Numbered from the stretch's first letter, positions 10,201 to 18,050 are shown. The stretch: DNA of 43,495 nt from Paludibacteraceae bacterium (GCA_024689005.1 JAILDU010000008.1:1-43495); one strand, 5' to 3'. The notes: a model not told the origin generated them from the sequence alone. Numbers and translations are program-made.

Positions 10201-11208
10201 GAACTTAGTTCTCCATTCCGCTTCGGTACCGAATTCTTCCGGAATATCGAAGAGCGGCATGATCGGGTCGTGGTCTATGTCATATATTTCGATTTTATCG
10301 ACTATTTCTTGTGTATTTTCGAGAGCTTCCGGTATGTCGCTAAAGATCTCGTACATTTCCTCCGGTGTCTTGAGCCACTCCTGCTTGGTGTAGTGCATTC
10401 GGTTGACATCGTTGACGAAGTGGTTGGTACTAAGACAGATGAGTCGGTCGTGTGCCTCTGCGTCTTCTTCGTTAACGAAGTGTGAGTCGTTGGCACAAAT
10501 GAGTTTGACGCCATGTTTGTGTGCCAATTCGACAAGAACGGGGTTGACCTGCTTTTGTCGCTCGTACACTTCTTGGTCTCCGCCCGGTTTCTGTGTCTCA
10601 TGGCGTTGCATCTCTATGTAGTAATCTTCGCCGAACAGATTTTTGAACCACTCGATGGTCTCTTCTGCTTCTGTAAAATCGTTGTTCTGCGCGATTCCAT
10701 CGAGTATCTTTTGCGGCAATTCGCCACCGAGACAAGCGGAAGAACAGATGATTCCCTCGTGCCATTTCTCCAGCAATTCTCGGTCAATACGAGCGGTGTG
10801 GTAATAAGCGTCTGCCATAAATCCGGCAGAAACCAAGCGACAGAGGTTATGGTATCCTGTCATATTTTTGGCAAGCAGTATAAGGTGCCATCCGGAACGA
10901 TCAATGACGTATGTTCTGCCTTCCGCATTGACGGCTTTGTCGTCCTTGTGTGATAAGCGTCCGCGTCGTGCGCAATACGCCTCTACACCTACAATAGGGA
11001 GGAAAGGTTCGATCCCTTCCTCCTTGCGTTTCTTGTTGATGCCTTTGCAGTAGTCAAGCAGTTCCTTGATGCCGTACATATTACCGTGGTCGGTAAGCGC
11101 CACAGCATTCATACCGCTGGCAATACATTTGTCCACTATCTCGTTGACCTTAGACATACCATCCAAGAGAGAGTAATGGGAGTGAACATGTAGGTGTGTA
11201 AAGTTCAT
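7228..11208 (-). CDS. dnaE: DNA polymerase III alpha subunit
   Basis: This is the replicative polymerase catalytic subunit, 1326 residues. The N-terminal PHP domain has FTHLHVHSHYSLLDG and LTDHGNMYG. The palm domain has GPGRGSAAGS and PDIDTDFED, carrying the catalytic aspartates. The fingers region and helix-hairpin-helix region follow (GLGGIKGVGEGA), then a C-terminal OB-fold (GRYTIEDYTGSYQFVLFG). A charged insert rich in Asp and Glu lies near residues 1110-1125. A lineage-type insert near residues 310-370 is also present. The ATG is followed directly by the family start. The nearest good promoter lies about 245 bases upstream, so the leader would be unusually long and would contain an 11-bp-period repeat array. 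Confidence 0.97.
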   Translation of the reverse strand: MNFTHLHVHSHYSLLDGMSKVNEIVDKCIASGMNAVALTDHGNMYGIKELLDYCKGINKKRKEEGIEPFLPIVGVEAYCARRGRLSHKDDKAVNAEGRTYVIDRSGWHLILLAKNMTGYHNLCRLVSAGFMADAYYHTARIDRELLEKWHEGIICSSACLGGELPQKILDGIAQNNDFTEAEETIEWFKNLFGEDYYIEMQRHETQKPGGDQEVYERQKQVNPVLVELAHKHGVKLICANDSHFVNEEDAEAHDRLICLSTNHFVNDVNRMHYTKQEWLKTPEEMYEIFSDIPEALENTQEIVDKIEIYDIDHDPIMPLFDIPEEFGTEAEWRTKFTKEQLFEEFTRDEKGNVVLSQEDAEKKIKKLGGYDRLYRIKFEADYLKYLAYKGAHERYGETLTEEQEERINFELHIMKTMGFPGYFLIVMDFIRAAREELDVSVGPGRGSAAGSVVAYCLHITDLDPLKYDLLFERFLNPDRISLPDIDTDFEDCGRQKVLDWVSKKYGETHVAHIVTYGKMATKSALADVGRVQQVPLSRVNELKGMIPDKEFPGNIKDENGKSPKVNLNNCYKYIDELKELCQHGDYNERSMLQFAARLEGTIRQVGVHACGVIIGADDLTNFAPLSSVEDKISKKRVLVTEYDGHVVESVGLIKMDFLGLITLTIIKECLRNIKRARGIDVDIDHIPIDDELTYKLFQEGKTVAVFQFESGGMQKYLRELKPTVIGDLIAMNALYRPGPMDYIPQFIKRKQGIEPVTYDIPVMEKYLKDTYGVTVYQEQVMLLSRLLADFTRGESDKLRKAMGKKQMAVLQELKGKFMDGGKKNGHDPKILEKIWCDWEKFASYAFNKSHAACYSWVAYQTGYLKAHYPAEFMAANLTVHKDDIKEVTKLMDECRALKVNVLEPDINESDLSFTVNSKGDIRFGLGGIKGVGEGAAEAIIVEREKNGKYKNIFDFLERVNLQACNRKTIEWLAAAGAFECFQDIYREQILGEYNTGESVLDALMQYGNRFQQDRETSQNSLFGDLDDAIDIKHPDLPKVPHWNTIERLNREKELIGIYLSAHPLDEYEYEVRELCNLTAKELSLFEGWCKPDERQAAEMRIRAEIAEMMPADNTESDEDEGDENTDGEAKPILPSKFIAEHKNQACLVGGIITEAEQRVSQKGNPYGRYTIEDYTGSYQFVLFGNAYQQFAHLMLKDLYILVTGVIQQRNAGQRWFKEQADETAEYEFMVQRVDMLSDVQEQRTEGISLQLSLDTLSSELIEELNEQVAANPGSSHLHICVYNPINRHRIAMTSRGHSIHVTPRFYRWLREKRQDGKLEFNILTKA

Positions 11209-11282
11209 ATGTTTATAAGACAGATAATACCGAAAATTGTTTGTTTAAATAAGTGGCAACTAGTATGTGCAAATCATTTTTT

Positions 11283-11392
11283 CCTCTCGTCATCGTCTCG
11301 TCATCGTCTCGGTATCGTCTCGAAATCGATTCGGGTATTGTCTAGGATTGACTCGATAAAACCCCGATAAAACCTCGAAAAGACTTCGATTG
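11283..11392. repeat. Degenerate tandem array with 11-bp period (array 1)
   Basis: Ten consecutive 11-base units, for example CGTCTCGTCAT, CGTCTCGGTAT, CGTCTCGAAAT, TGACTCGATAA, AACCCCGATAA and AACCTCGAAAA. CG falls at 11288 and then every 11 bases to 11376, plus 11387, except one unit (TCTAGG) near 11343. It lies in the predicted dnaE leader. Related arrays are at 25108-25327 and 28994-29212. Confidence 0.85.
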
Positions 11393-11452
11393 GAAAAAGG
11401 AAGAAATATGAGACATTTTGAGGATGAAAACTTGTTGTGCACAAATTCGCTG

Positions 11453-11484
11453 CAAAGGTACGTAAAATATTTTACGTATGCAAG
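11453..11484 (-). promoter_or_regulatory. Probable dnaE promoter with a 20-bp palindrome in its spacer
   Basis: On the minus strand: CTTG (11481-11484), exactly 20 bases, TACCTTTG (11453-11460). The spacer and first -7 bases form the perfect palindrome TACGTAAAATATTTTACGTA at 11459-11478, a candidate repressor operator. Transcription would run leftward into array 1 and dnaE. Confidence 0.7.
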
Positions 11485-11549
11485 CAAAAAAGAGAAATGC
11501 TGTATTTTGCAAGTCAGGAGTAACAAAATCGAAAAAAATGGAAGAAAAA

Positions 11550-11581
11550 TTTGTTTTTTTCTCAGAAAAGTTGTATCTTTG
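11550..11581 (+). promoter_or_regulatory. Promoter for the 11672-14298 gene set
   Basis: TTTG at 11550-11553, 20 bases, TATCTTTG at 11574-11581. Transcription would begin near 11588, leaving a leader of about 85 bases before the GTG at 11672. This promoter lacks the palindromic TTGCATATATGCAA element seen at others. Confidence 0.75.
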
Positions 11582-11671
11582 CAAAATTGCATAATTGTGT
11601 GCATAGGAAAAATGTAACATTATGTAATAAAAGAACTATCGTGATACGTTGAGAGTATACTTGCTCATAGT

Positions 11672-12079
11672 GTGGATGCAATAGTGTTGTGTATACCGCA
11701 GGCGGCTATTGCTCAAGAGAACGGAAATGCGCACCCGCAGTACAATTTCCGGACGACCTCGATGTACAGGTTGAATGAGCCGATGCAGCAATCCAACGCT
11801 TCGAGAGTAGTGGATAATCCATTCTATGGGACATATAGCGTTCCGATGCCTGCGCAAGACATGTCAATGCCGGATGAAGGGACTTACACTCCGATTCGAC
11901 GAGGCGGTAGTGGCGGTGGAGGTTATGGCCCGGGTTATGATCCGGAAGACCCATTCAAGCCGCCTGTAGGCGATGTTCCTTGGGTGATGATGATAGTAAT
12001 GGCGGGCATAATAGTTGTCCACAAGACGAAACATTTGCGGAAACAGCAAATGGCAAAAGAGAATGGAATAAATAGTTAA
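11672..12079 (+). CDS. Small secreted, membrane-anchored protein with a damaged-looking start
   Basis: The frame allows only a GTG start at 11672 after an in-frame TGA at 11642. The product (135 residues) begins with a short hydrophobic stretch ending AAIAQ, which resembles the end of a signal peptide. It continues with polar residues, a Gly-rich segment (RRGGSGGGGYGPG) and a Pro-rich PIGD-like stretch (KPPVGD). One transmembrane segment (VPWVMMIVMAGIIVV) and a basic tail end the protein. Small Bacteroidales proteins with this layout are known but have no function assigned. Two other frames just upstream encode KRTIVIR and LRVYLLIVWM, which together would make a normal signal peptide. Base errors or decay may therefore have broken the start. 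It sits 8 bases before a glycosyltransferase gene. Confidence 0.6.
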   Translation: MDAIVLCIPQAAIAQENGNAHPQYNFRTTSMYRLNEPMQQSNASRVVDNPFYGTYSVPMPAQDMSMPDEGTYTPIRRGGSGGGGYGPGYDPEDPFKPPVGDVPWVMMIVMAGIIVVHKTKHLRKQQMAKENGINS

Positions 12080-12087
12080 TCAATAAT

Positions 12088-13053
12088 ATGGATATTTCTG
12101 TAATAGTGCCTCTCTATAATGAGGCGGAGTCGTTGCCACATCTCTACGAGTGGATAGTGCGCGTGATGAAGGAGAATAAGTTCTCCTATGAGGTTATTTT
12201 CGTGAATGACGGTAGTACTGATGAGTCGTGGGAGGTGATAAAAAAACTGCAGGCAAGCAATGGGCAGGAGAGCCAAGGAAAGGTTCGCGGAATATGCTTT
12301 CGCAGGAACTACGGCAAATCGGCAGCATTGTACTGCGGCTTTAAGGCAGCAGAAGGCGATGTGGTCATTACGATGGATGCGGACCTGCAGGACTCTCCTG
12401 ATGAGATACCTGAACTCTACCATATGATAAAGGCAGAAGGCTATGATCTGGTGAGCGGCTGGAAACAGAAACGCTATGACAACAAGTTGACCAAGAATCT
12501 GCCATCCAAGTTGTTCAATGCAACAGCGCGCAAGGTGACAGGTATTCATTTGCATGATATGAACTGCGGTCTAAAAGCCTATCGCAACGAGGTGGTGAAG
12601 AATATAGAGGTGTTTAGCGAGATGCATCGATATATACCCTATTTGGCGAAGAATGCCGGTTTTACCAAGATAGGCGAGAAAGTGGTGCAACACCGTAAGC
12701 GTGAGTACGGTAGTAGCAAGTTTGGTATAAACCGCTTTGTGAACGGCTACTTGGATCTGATGACGTTGTGGTTTCTGAATAAGTTCGGCAAGCAGCCTAT
12801 GCACTTCTTCGGGCTGGTGGGAAGTCTGATGTTCTTTATCGGTTTTGTAGCAGTCATAGTGGTTGGCGGAATGAAACTATATGCGTTGTCCAACCATGTT
12901 CCGGCAATGTTGGTAGGAGTAAATCCGTATTTTCATATAGCCATACTGATGATGATATTGGGTTGTATGTTGTTTTTGGCAGGATTTTTGGCAGAACTGG
13001 TTATTCGTAACTCTCCGTCCCGTAACGATTACCTTATTCGCGAGGAACTATAA
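12088..13053 (+). CDS. Family 2 glycosyltransferase (polyprenyl-phosphate type)
   Basis: This is probably a membrane enzyme that moves a sugar from a nucleotide donor to a polyprenyl phosphate (DPM1/ArnC/GtrB-like). The 321 residues have a GT-A domain with VIVPLYNEAESLP, FVNDGSTDES, the acidic metal site MDADLQD and the QHRKREYGSSKFG region. Two C-terminal transmembrane helices follow (about 230-258 and 272-300), as in this subgroup. The donor sugar cannot be told. It is co-transcribed with the small membrane protein before it and the helical protein after it, suggesting a cell-envelope role. Confidence 0.9.
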   Translation: MDISVIVPLYNEAESLPHLYEWIVRVMKENKFSYEVIFVNDGSTDESWEVIKKLQASNGQESQGKVRGICFRRNYGKSAALYCGFKAAEGDVVITMDADLQDSPDEIPELYHMIKAEGYDLVSGWKQKRYDNKLTKNLPSKLFNATARKVTGIHLHDMNCGLKAYRNEVVKNIEVFSEMHRYIPYLAKNAGFTKIGEKVVQHRKREYGSSKFGINRFVNGYLDLMTLWFLNKFGKQPMHFFGLVGSLMFFIGFVAVIVVGGMKLYALSNHVPAMLVGVNPYFHIAILMMILGCMLFLAGFLAELVIRNSPSRNDYLIREEL

Positions 13054-13083
13054 ATAATTAATGATCAAAAGGTAAGCAAATAG

Positions 13084-14298
13084 ATGTCTCAAAAGATAGA
13101 AGATCAAATCAATATAGTAGAGCGTGCGTTGGGTGAACGGATGATAACCCATGCATTGGTAGTGGTGCGTGCTTGGCTCAACGAGATAGGCGAAGACAAT
13201 CCGTATGAACAGGCGTACATGGAAATCAGTACGCAATATAATGCGCTTTTTGAAGATTGGTTGACAGCCGAAGATCCTAATCGTGAGGAGAAACTTGACG
13301 CGCTGACGGGTGATACATATCGTCTGATGGATGCCGTGTACGTGTCTATACGTTTATCCAGAGGTTTGTCTCCGGAAATGCATGGCTTTAACGGGCAAAA
13401 CCCAGAGTCGGTGATGCACTATTTCTCATCCTGTGTAAGTTTTCGCAAAGACGATTTTATGTGGCTGCGTGAAGCGATGAACGATGAGTCGCGGGCCAGC
13501 ATAGCGCTAATGGCCGTTGCATCGTTGGCCAAGAACCTGCGTGAATGCTTCTCGGAGCCGGCTATATTGACGCTGATAGAAGGAATCAACGCGTCTAACA
13601 AGGTGGTGTCAGAGCAATGCTTAGCAAACGTGTTGCTGTTGTTGGCACACTATGATGTTCGAATTGATTTCTTCCCGGATATACAGGCTGCATTTTTGGA
13701 TGCAATAAGCGAAGACAATAGCGCTTTTGAGACTCTGTGTGCCATAGTGCGTGCCACCAAGGTGAGTCTGCGCGACATGTTGTCTAAAAAGGAAATCAGT
13801 TTTGAAGATCTGCCGTCGGAATTGCAGGACTTGTTGAGCATGACCGGTTCGGAGAACGATGTGTCCGGAATAGCATCTTGGGTGCCCGGTTCAGAGAACG
13901 AATATATGTCCGGAATAGTACAGATTCTTCCGGATACGTGGGTTTATGATATATTGGTGGGTGAGGATCGCGAACGTCAACATGTTATGGAGATGCTCTA
14001 TTTATCTATAGGACGAATGGACTTGGTGTGGGGGAATACGGATCGTGCAGAGAAATGGTTGATCCAACGTTTGCGCAGCAATAAGGCCACGACGATGGAT
14101 TACATTAACTATGGTCATTGCCTATTCCTGCGTGGAGACCGAATGATGGCATATGAAAATTATCGCCAAGCGCGCAGCATGTGCAAGAGCGCAAAAGAGT
14201 TCTATACTCTCTTTCGTCCCGATAGACACCAATTGGTAGAACACGGAATACCGGTGGAACAAGTTTATCTGATAGAAGATCAGTTGTTTAACGCTTAG
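13084..14298 (+). CDS. Helical-repeat protein of unknown function
   Basis: 404 residues, with no signal peptide or membrane segment, predicted almost entirely alpha-helical. The C-terminal 90 residues (from about AEKWLIQRLRS to the end) look like one or two tetratricopeptide-type hairpins, with DYINYGHCLFLRGDRMMAYENYRQA typical of a TPR pair. The middle is HEAT-like. I do not recognise a specific family and assign no function. It lies 30 bases after the glycosyltransferase. Its stop codon overlaps the stop of the convergent gene at 14295, and no terminator hairpin lies between them. Confidence 0.75.
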   Translation: MSQKIEDQINIVERALGERMITHALVVVRAWLNEIGEDNPYEQAYMEISTQYNALFEDWLTAEDPNREEKLDALTGDTYRLMDAVYVSIRLSRGLSPEMHGFNGQNPESVMHYFSSCVSFRKDDFMWLREAMNDESRASIALMAVASLAKNLRECFSEPAILTLIEGINASNKVVSEQCLANVLLLLAHYDVRIDFFPDIQAAFLDAISEDNSAFETLCAIVRATKVSLRDMLSKKEISFEDLPSELQDLLSMTGSENDVSGIASWVPGSENEYMSGIVQILPDTWVYDILVGEDRERQHVMEMLYLSIGRMDLVWGNTDRAEKWLIQRLRSNKATTMDYINYGHCLFLRGDRMMAYENYRQARSMCKSAKEFYTLFRPDRHQLVEHGIPVEQVYLIEDQLFNA

Positions 14299-15650
14299 AG
14301 ATAGACACCCAATCCGGCAGAGACGAATTCCACTTTGGTCAAGTGAGCTTTCATAGCTGTTTGGATGAAAATGTGGTAAGGCAGACGATAGCGCAGAACA
14401 ATCTGCGTATAGAGCCATCCGTCCGGATAACCGGCACTGCCTGCATTCAGTACGTCGTATTTATAGAAAATCTTCTTGTCCAATAATTGGTTGTTGTTCC
14501 ATAGTTTGGTGTAGTCTTCTGTGTCCTCTTGTGCCTCGCGGTTCTTGACCGGGTCGTATAGATAGACACCGAAATGGAATCCGGCAGAGAAGCGTCCCAT
14601 GATGAATTCCGGTTGTACGCTGAGGCCAATACGCCAGCAATCGGCCATGGAGGCTCCGCTTAGGTAAGTTTTTTTGTACTTGGTTTCGTGATCAGCGTAA
14701 GAAGCGTCGTAGAAGAGATCAACTCCTCCTCCCAATCGGAAGATCTCATGTGCGCGCCAATAGGCGGACAGTTGCGCCTCGCCGCAGAAGAAATTCTGCC
14801 GGTCGCGATAATAGACTTGTCGGCCTCCCAGGCAGAAGGCAAACTCGATTTCGCAATTATTATCTCTGAGGATGTTCAGACTCTCCCGCCTGTCGTCGGT
14901 GGGCGCAGGTACTATTTTCATACGTCTATCCTTTGAGATGATTTGGCTCGGTGTCGGGAAATCTTCTCTGTGAGGCGGGCGATATGCGACAGATAATTCG
15001 CCCATGAACATATTGTAGCCGGAATTTGGTTGACGAATGCTGCCGTTGCTCATGTGATACCATCCGCCGGCCAAGCCGATTTTCCATCCTTTGCCAAGCG
15101 AGAATTTGCAGTATAGTGCTTCCGGGAAGAAGAAGTTGAAAACAGAACCGACAGAACGATTGATGCCCGGTTCTTGTAGGACTTTATACTGCTGTTCCGG
15201 CGTTGCAGTGTTGAAATAGGTCTTGGTAATGAAAGAGACACCCAAGCCCGGACGTATACCGACTTGAAAGATCTGGTTAGTATAAAAAGGAATATTTAGG
15301 AAAGTGTATGGAGCAATAGCGTATCCTGTCAAGTCTTGTGAGCCGATGCGAGTGCAATCGAATTTCCAGGCACTCAACGCAACTCCTATGGATGCTCTGT
15401 TCCACTCTCTTAATATGGGCCAGTTGGGGTGAAAAGTGACGGAAAACTCTGCTGCGGCTGTAGGGCCGATCCATTGACCTTTTCGGTCAAGCATAGCATC
15501 TACTTTGCCGTCCGGCATAATCATTCCTGCGCGAAGTGACAGACTGTACTCTGCATGTACTTTTGGCTTGTCTATGCCAAACAGATCGTTCTTAGCCATG
15601 AGTGGTAGTGTGGCTAATAGGAACAATATGGTAGTATTAATTTGCTTCAT
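14295..15650 (-). CDS. PagL-like outer membrane lipid A deacylase / acyloxyacyl hydrolase family
   Basis: PagL-family beta-barrels remove an acyl chain from lipid A in the outer membrane. The 451-residue protein has a signal peptide (MKQINTTILFLLATLPLMAK). The hallmark motif WYHMSNGSIRQPNSGYN lies around residue 200. Its His and Ser match the catalytic His-x-Ser of PagL, and the Glu in MGELSV may be the third residue. A second barrel-like half follows (260-451), so it is longer than the Pseudomonas enzyme (about 150 residues mature) but normal for Bacteroidota relatives. The start at 15650 was chosen for its signal peptide and because the predicted transcription start lies just upstream. It diverges from the TonB receptor gene. 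Confidence 0.8.
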   Translation of the reverse strand: MKQINTTILFLLATLPLMAKNDLFGIDKPKVHAEYSLSLRAGMIMPDGKVDAMLDRKGQWIGPTAAAEFSVTFHPNWPILREWNRASIGVALSAWKFDCTRIGSQDLTGYAIAPYTFLNIPFYTNQIFQVGIRPGLGVSFITKTYFNTATPEQQYKVLQEPGINRSVGSVFNFFFPEALYCKFSLGKGWKIGLAGGWYHMSNGSIRQPNSGYNMFMGELSVAYRPPHREDFPTPSQIISKDRRMKIVPAPTDDRRESLNILRDNNCEIEFAFCLGGRQVYYRDRQNFFCGEAQLSAYWRAHEIFRLGGGVDLFYDASYADHETKYKKTYLSGASMADCWRIGLSVQPEFIMGRFSAGFHFGVYLYDPVKNREAQEDTEDYTKLWNNNQLLDKKIFYKYDVLNAGSAGYPDGWLYTQIVLRYRLPYHIFIQTAMKAHLTKVEFVSAGLGVYL

Positions 15651-15658
15651 TGAGGCTG

Positions 15659-15690
15659 CAAAGTTACAATAAAATTTGCATATGTGCAAA
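15659..15690 (-). promoter_or_regulatory. Promoter of the PagL-like gene
   Basis: On the minus strand TTTG (15687-15690), 20 bases, TAACTTTG (15659-15666). Its -33 element is the right half of the palindrome TTTGCATATGTGCAAA (15675-15690), whose left half serves the opposite promoter. Confidence 0.8.
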
Positions 15691-15706
15691 AAAAAGTGTA
15701 CCTTTG
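15675..15706 (+). promoter_or_regulatory. Promoter of the TonB receptor gene
   Basis: TTTG at 15675-15678, 20 bases, TACCTTTG at 15699-15706. It shares its -33 region with the divergent promoter, so the two polymerase sites overlap. Predicted leader before the ATG at 15734 is about 20 bases. Confidence 0.85.
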
Positions 15707-15733
15707 CGCGATTTTTTTAGAATAGTTATTAGT

Positions 15734-18019
15734 ATGAAGTCTGTTTATAAGGTGTTATGCCTCTTTTTTGTTGTGCTTACAAGTGGTATAGTCAGTGCAC
15801 AAGAGGCATATGATGCACACTTGGTCGGTCACGTAGTTGATGAGACTACCGGCGAGCACTTGCCTTTTGTGAATGTTCAGGTAAAAGGAACGAATATAGG
15901 CACAGTGACGGATGAGTCCGGCCATTACTTTTTGAAGGATTTGCCGCTTGGCAAACAAGTTATCGTTTTCTCCTATGTCGGTTATGAAACGACAGAGTTA
16001 CCAGTGAATGTAACGGCACATACCACGACAGAGCTCAAAGCTTCTATCCATGAGATTTCTCAACAATTGAATAGTGTTGTCGTAACGGCTAACCGATATG
16101 CGACCAAACGTCAAGAGGCTGCAACTATAGTCAATGTGTTGTCTCCCAAATTGTTTGAGACAACGGCAGTGGCATGTGTAGCTGATGTGCTGAGTTTTCA
16201 GCCCGGTCTTCGCGTGGAAAATACGTGTTCTAATTGTGGAAAAACAGAACTGCGTATCAACGGATTGCAAGGACAATATACGCAAATACTGATGGATTCC
16301 CGTCCTGTGTTTTCATCGATGGCATCGGTGTACGGACTGGAGCAGGTGCCGTCTGCAATGATTGATCGCATTGAGGTGGTACGTGGCGGCGGTTCGGCTA
16401 TGTATGGCGCTAACGCAATAGCAGGCGTGGTAAATGTCATCACAAAGGAACCGGTGCGTAACTTCGTCAATTTGGCCAATACCAGCATGGTGAATGAACA
16501 TGGTGCGTACGATATTCATACTGACCTGAATGGCTCCGTATTAAGTGAGAACCGCAAGATAGGTGCATATCTGTTTGCCACACATCGTACGCGTAGTGCA
16601 TACGACAGAGATCAGGATGGTTTCAGCGAAGTGCCTCAGTTGCGTGCTACCACCGCGGGTGCGCGCGTGTTCTTTAAAACGAGTGCGTATAGCAAGATAA
16701 CTGCAGAATATCACCATACTACCGATTATCGTCGCGGAGGTAACAACCTGGACCGCGAACCTCATCAAGCAGATATAGCAGAACAGTTGCGTCATAATAT
16801 AGATGCAGGTTCGTTAGCTTTCGATTGGTTCTCAGAGGATAATAAGCATTTCTTTTCTGCCTATACAGCATTGCAGCATATCGGTCGCGAGAGTTATTTC
16901 GGAACAGGTCGTGATACGGCTGCCTATGGTCGCAGTAAAGATATGACATCCATAATAGGTTCGCAATATCGTTTTTCTTATCCATGCGGACGTGTCAATG
17001 GTGATTTGAGCGTCGGCGCAGAATATACTTATAACGGACTGCACGACAGAATGATAGGCTACAATCGCGACATCAAGCAGGACGTGCATGTTGTTGGAGT
17101 ATATGCACAGAATGAATGGAAAAACGAGATATGGAGTGTGTTGATAGGTGCCAGATTGGAGAAACATAATATGCTGGCTAAGCCCGTTTGTACTCCGCGT
17201 GCTACGGTGCGTTATACGCCTGTTACCGGTTTGGTTCTTCGTGCCGGATATAGCAGCGGATATCGTGCGCCGCAAGCATATGATGAAGACTTGCATGTGG
17301 CAGCAGTGGGCGGTAATGTCTCACTCATTTCGCTTGATGCGGACTTACGTCCCGAATATTCGCATAGTGCCACATTGAGTGCTGATTGGTATCGCCAGTT
17401 CGGTAAATGGGAATTGAATCTTACGGCAGAAGGCTTCTATACGCACCTACAGGATGTGTTCTTCCTGCGTGAGGACGGTCATGATGCAATTGGCAATCTG
17501 TTGTTTACCCGAACGAATGCTCCCGGCGCCTGGGTTGGTGGTTTGAATGTAGAAGGAAAACTCAATTACGGGACGTTGTTTACTCTGCAGATGGGTTATA
17601 CTTTCCAGCATAGCCGTTATACAGAAGCACAGCAGTGGAGCGCAAGTGTAGCACCCCAAAAACGAATGCTCCACACTCCGGACAACTATGGATATGTGCT
17701 GGTAGATATTCAGCCTGTACATGATTTTACGATCTCTGTTAATGGCAAAGCAACCGGTTCAATGCTGGTTCCGCACTTAGCCGGATATATTGCACAGGAT
17801 GAAGAGACTGTTGCTCCTGCATTCTGGGACCTCGGCATTCGATTGGCATATGACATTCATTTGTACAAGCATTATTGCTTAGAGATCAGCGCAGGAGTAA
17901 AGAACGTGCTTGACCAATTCCAGAAGGATATTGATCAAGGAGAGAATCGTGACGCAAGTTATATATACGGTCCCACGCAACCACGCACTTATTTTGTAGG
18001 TATATCACTTAAGTTATAG
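15734..18019 (+). CDS. TonB-dependent outer membrane receptor (CirA/HmuR-like)
   Basis: This is an energy-dependent importer of a metal complex, heme or cofactor across the outer membrane. The 761 residues show a signal peptide (VLCLFFVVLTSGIVSAQ), a CarboxypepD_reg-like domain (about 30-115, GHVVDETTGEHLPFVNV) and a plug domain (about 120-225). The plug ends in IDRIEVVRGGGSAMYGANAI, and a 22-strand barrel follows. An ENTCSNCGK motif in the plug and YRAPQAYDEDLHV in the barrel recall Bacteroidales receptors often labelled as heme or siderophore receptors; the substrate is not settled. No SusD partner is adjacent. An in-frame ATG at 15650 was rejected because it lies upstream of the promoter. 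Confidence 0.9.
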   Translation: MKSVYKVLCLFFVVLTSGIVSAQEAYDAHLVGHVVDETTGEHLPFVNVQVKGTNIGTVTDESGHYFLKDLPLGKQVIVFSYVGYETTELPVNVTAHTTTELKASIHEISQQLNSVVVTANRYATKRQEAATIVNVLSPKLFETTAVACVADVLSFQPGLRVENTCSNCGKTELRINGLQGQYTQILMDSRPVFSSMASVYGLEQVPSAMIDRIEVVRGGGSAMYGANAIAGVVNVITKEPVRNFVNLANTSMVNEHGAYDIHTDLNGSVLSENRKIGAYLFATHRTRSAYDRDQDGFSEVPQLRATTAGARVFFKTSAYSKITAEYHHTTDYRRGGNNLDREPHQADIAEQLRHNIDAGSLAFDWFSEDNKHFFSAYTALQHIGRESYFGTGRDTAAYGRSKDMTSIIGSQYRFSYPCGRVNGDLSVGAEYTYNGLHDRMIGYNRDIKQDVHVVGVYAQNEWKNEIWSVLIGARLEKHNMLAKPVCTPRATVRYTPVTGLVLRAGYSSGYRAPQAYDEDLHVAAVGGNVSLISLDADLRPEYSHSATLSADWYRQFGKWELNLTAEGFYTHLQDVFFLREDGHDAIGNLLFTRTNAPGAWVGGLNVEGKLNYGTLFTLQMGYTFQHSRYTEAQQWSASVAPQKRMLHTPDNYGYVLVDIQPVHDFTISVNGKATGSMLVPHLAGYIAQDEETVAPAFWDLGIRLAYDIHLYKHYCLEISAGVKNVLDQFQKDIDQGENRDASYIYGPTQPRTYFVGISLKL

Positions 18020-18020
18020 T

Positions 18021-18050
18021 AAAAAAAAGAGCCGCACGGCTCTTTTTTTA
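18021..18050. terminator. Bidirectional terminator between TonB receptor and queH
   Basis: Eight A, the stem AGAGCC/GGCTCT with loop GCAC, then seven T. It serves both convergent genes and runs into the queH stop codon (18048-18050). Confidence 0.9.

Noticed and set aside
11283..11392. CRISPR array
   Set aside because: Units are 11 bases with no constant repeat and no spacers of 30 bases; no cas gene nearby.
15650..15733. Longer start for the TonB receptor at 15650
   Set aside because: It lies upstream of the perfect promoter (15675-15706) and would add residues before a normal signal peptide.
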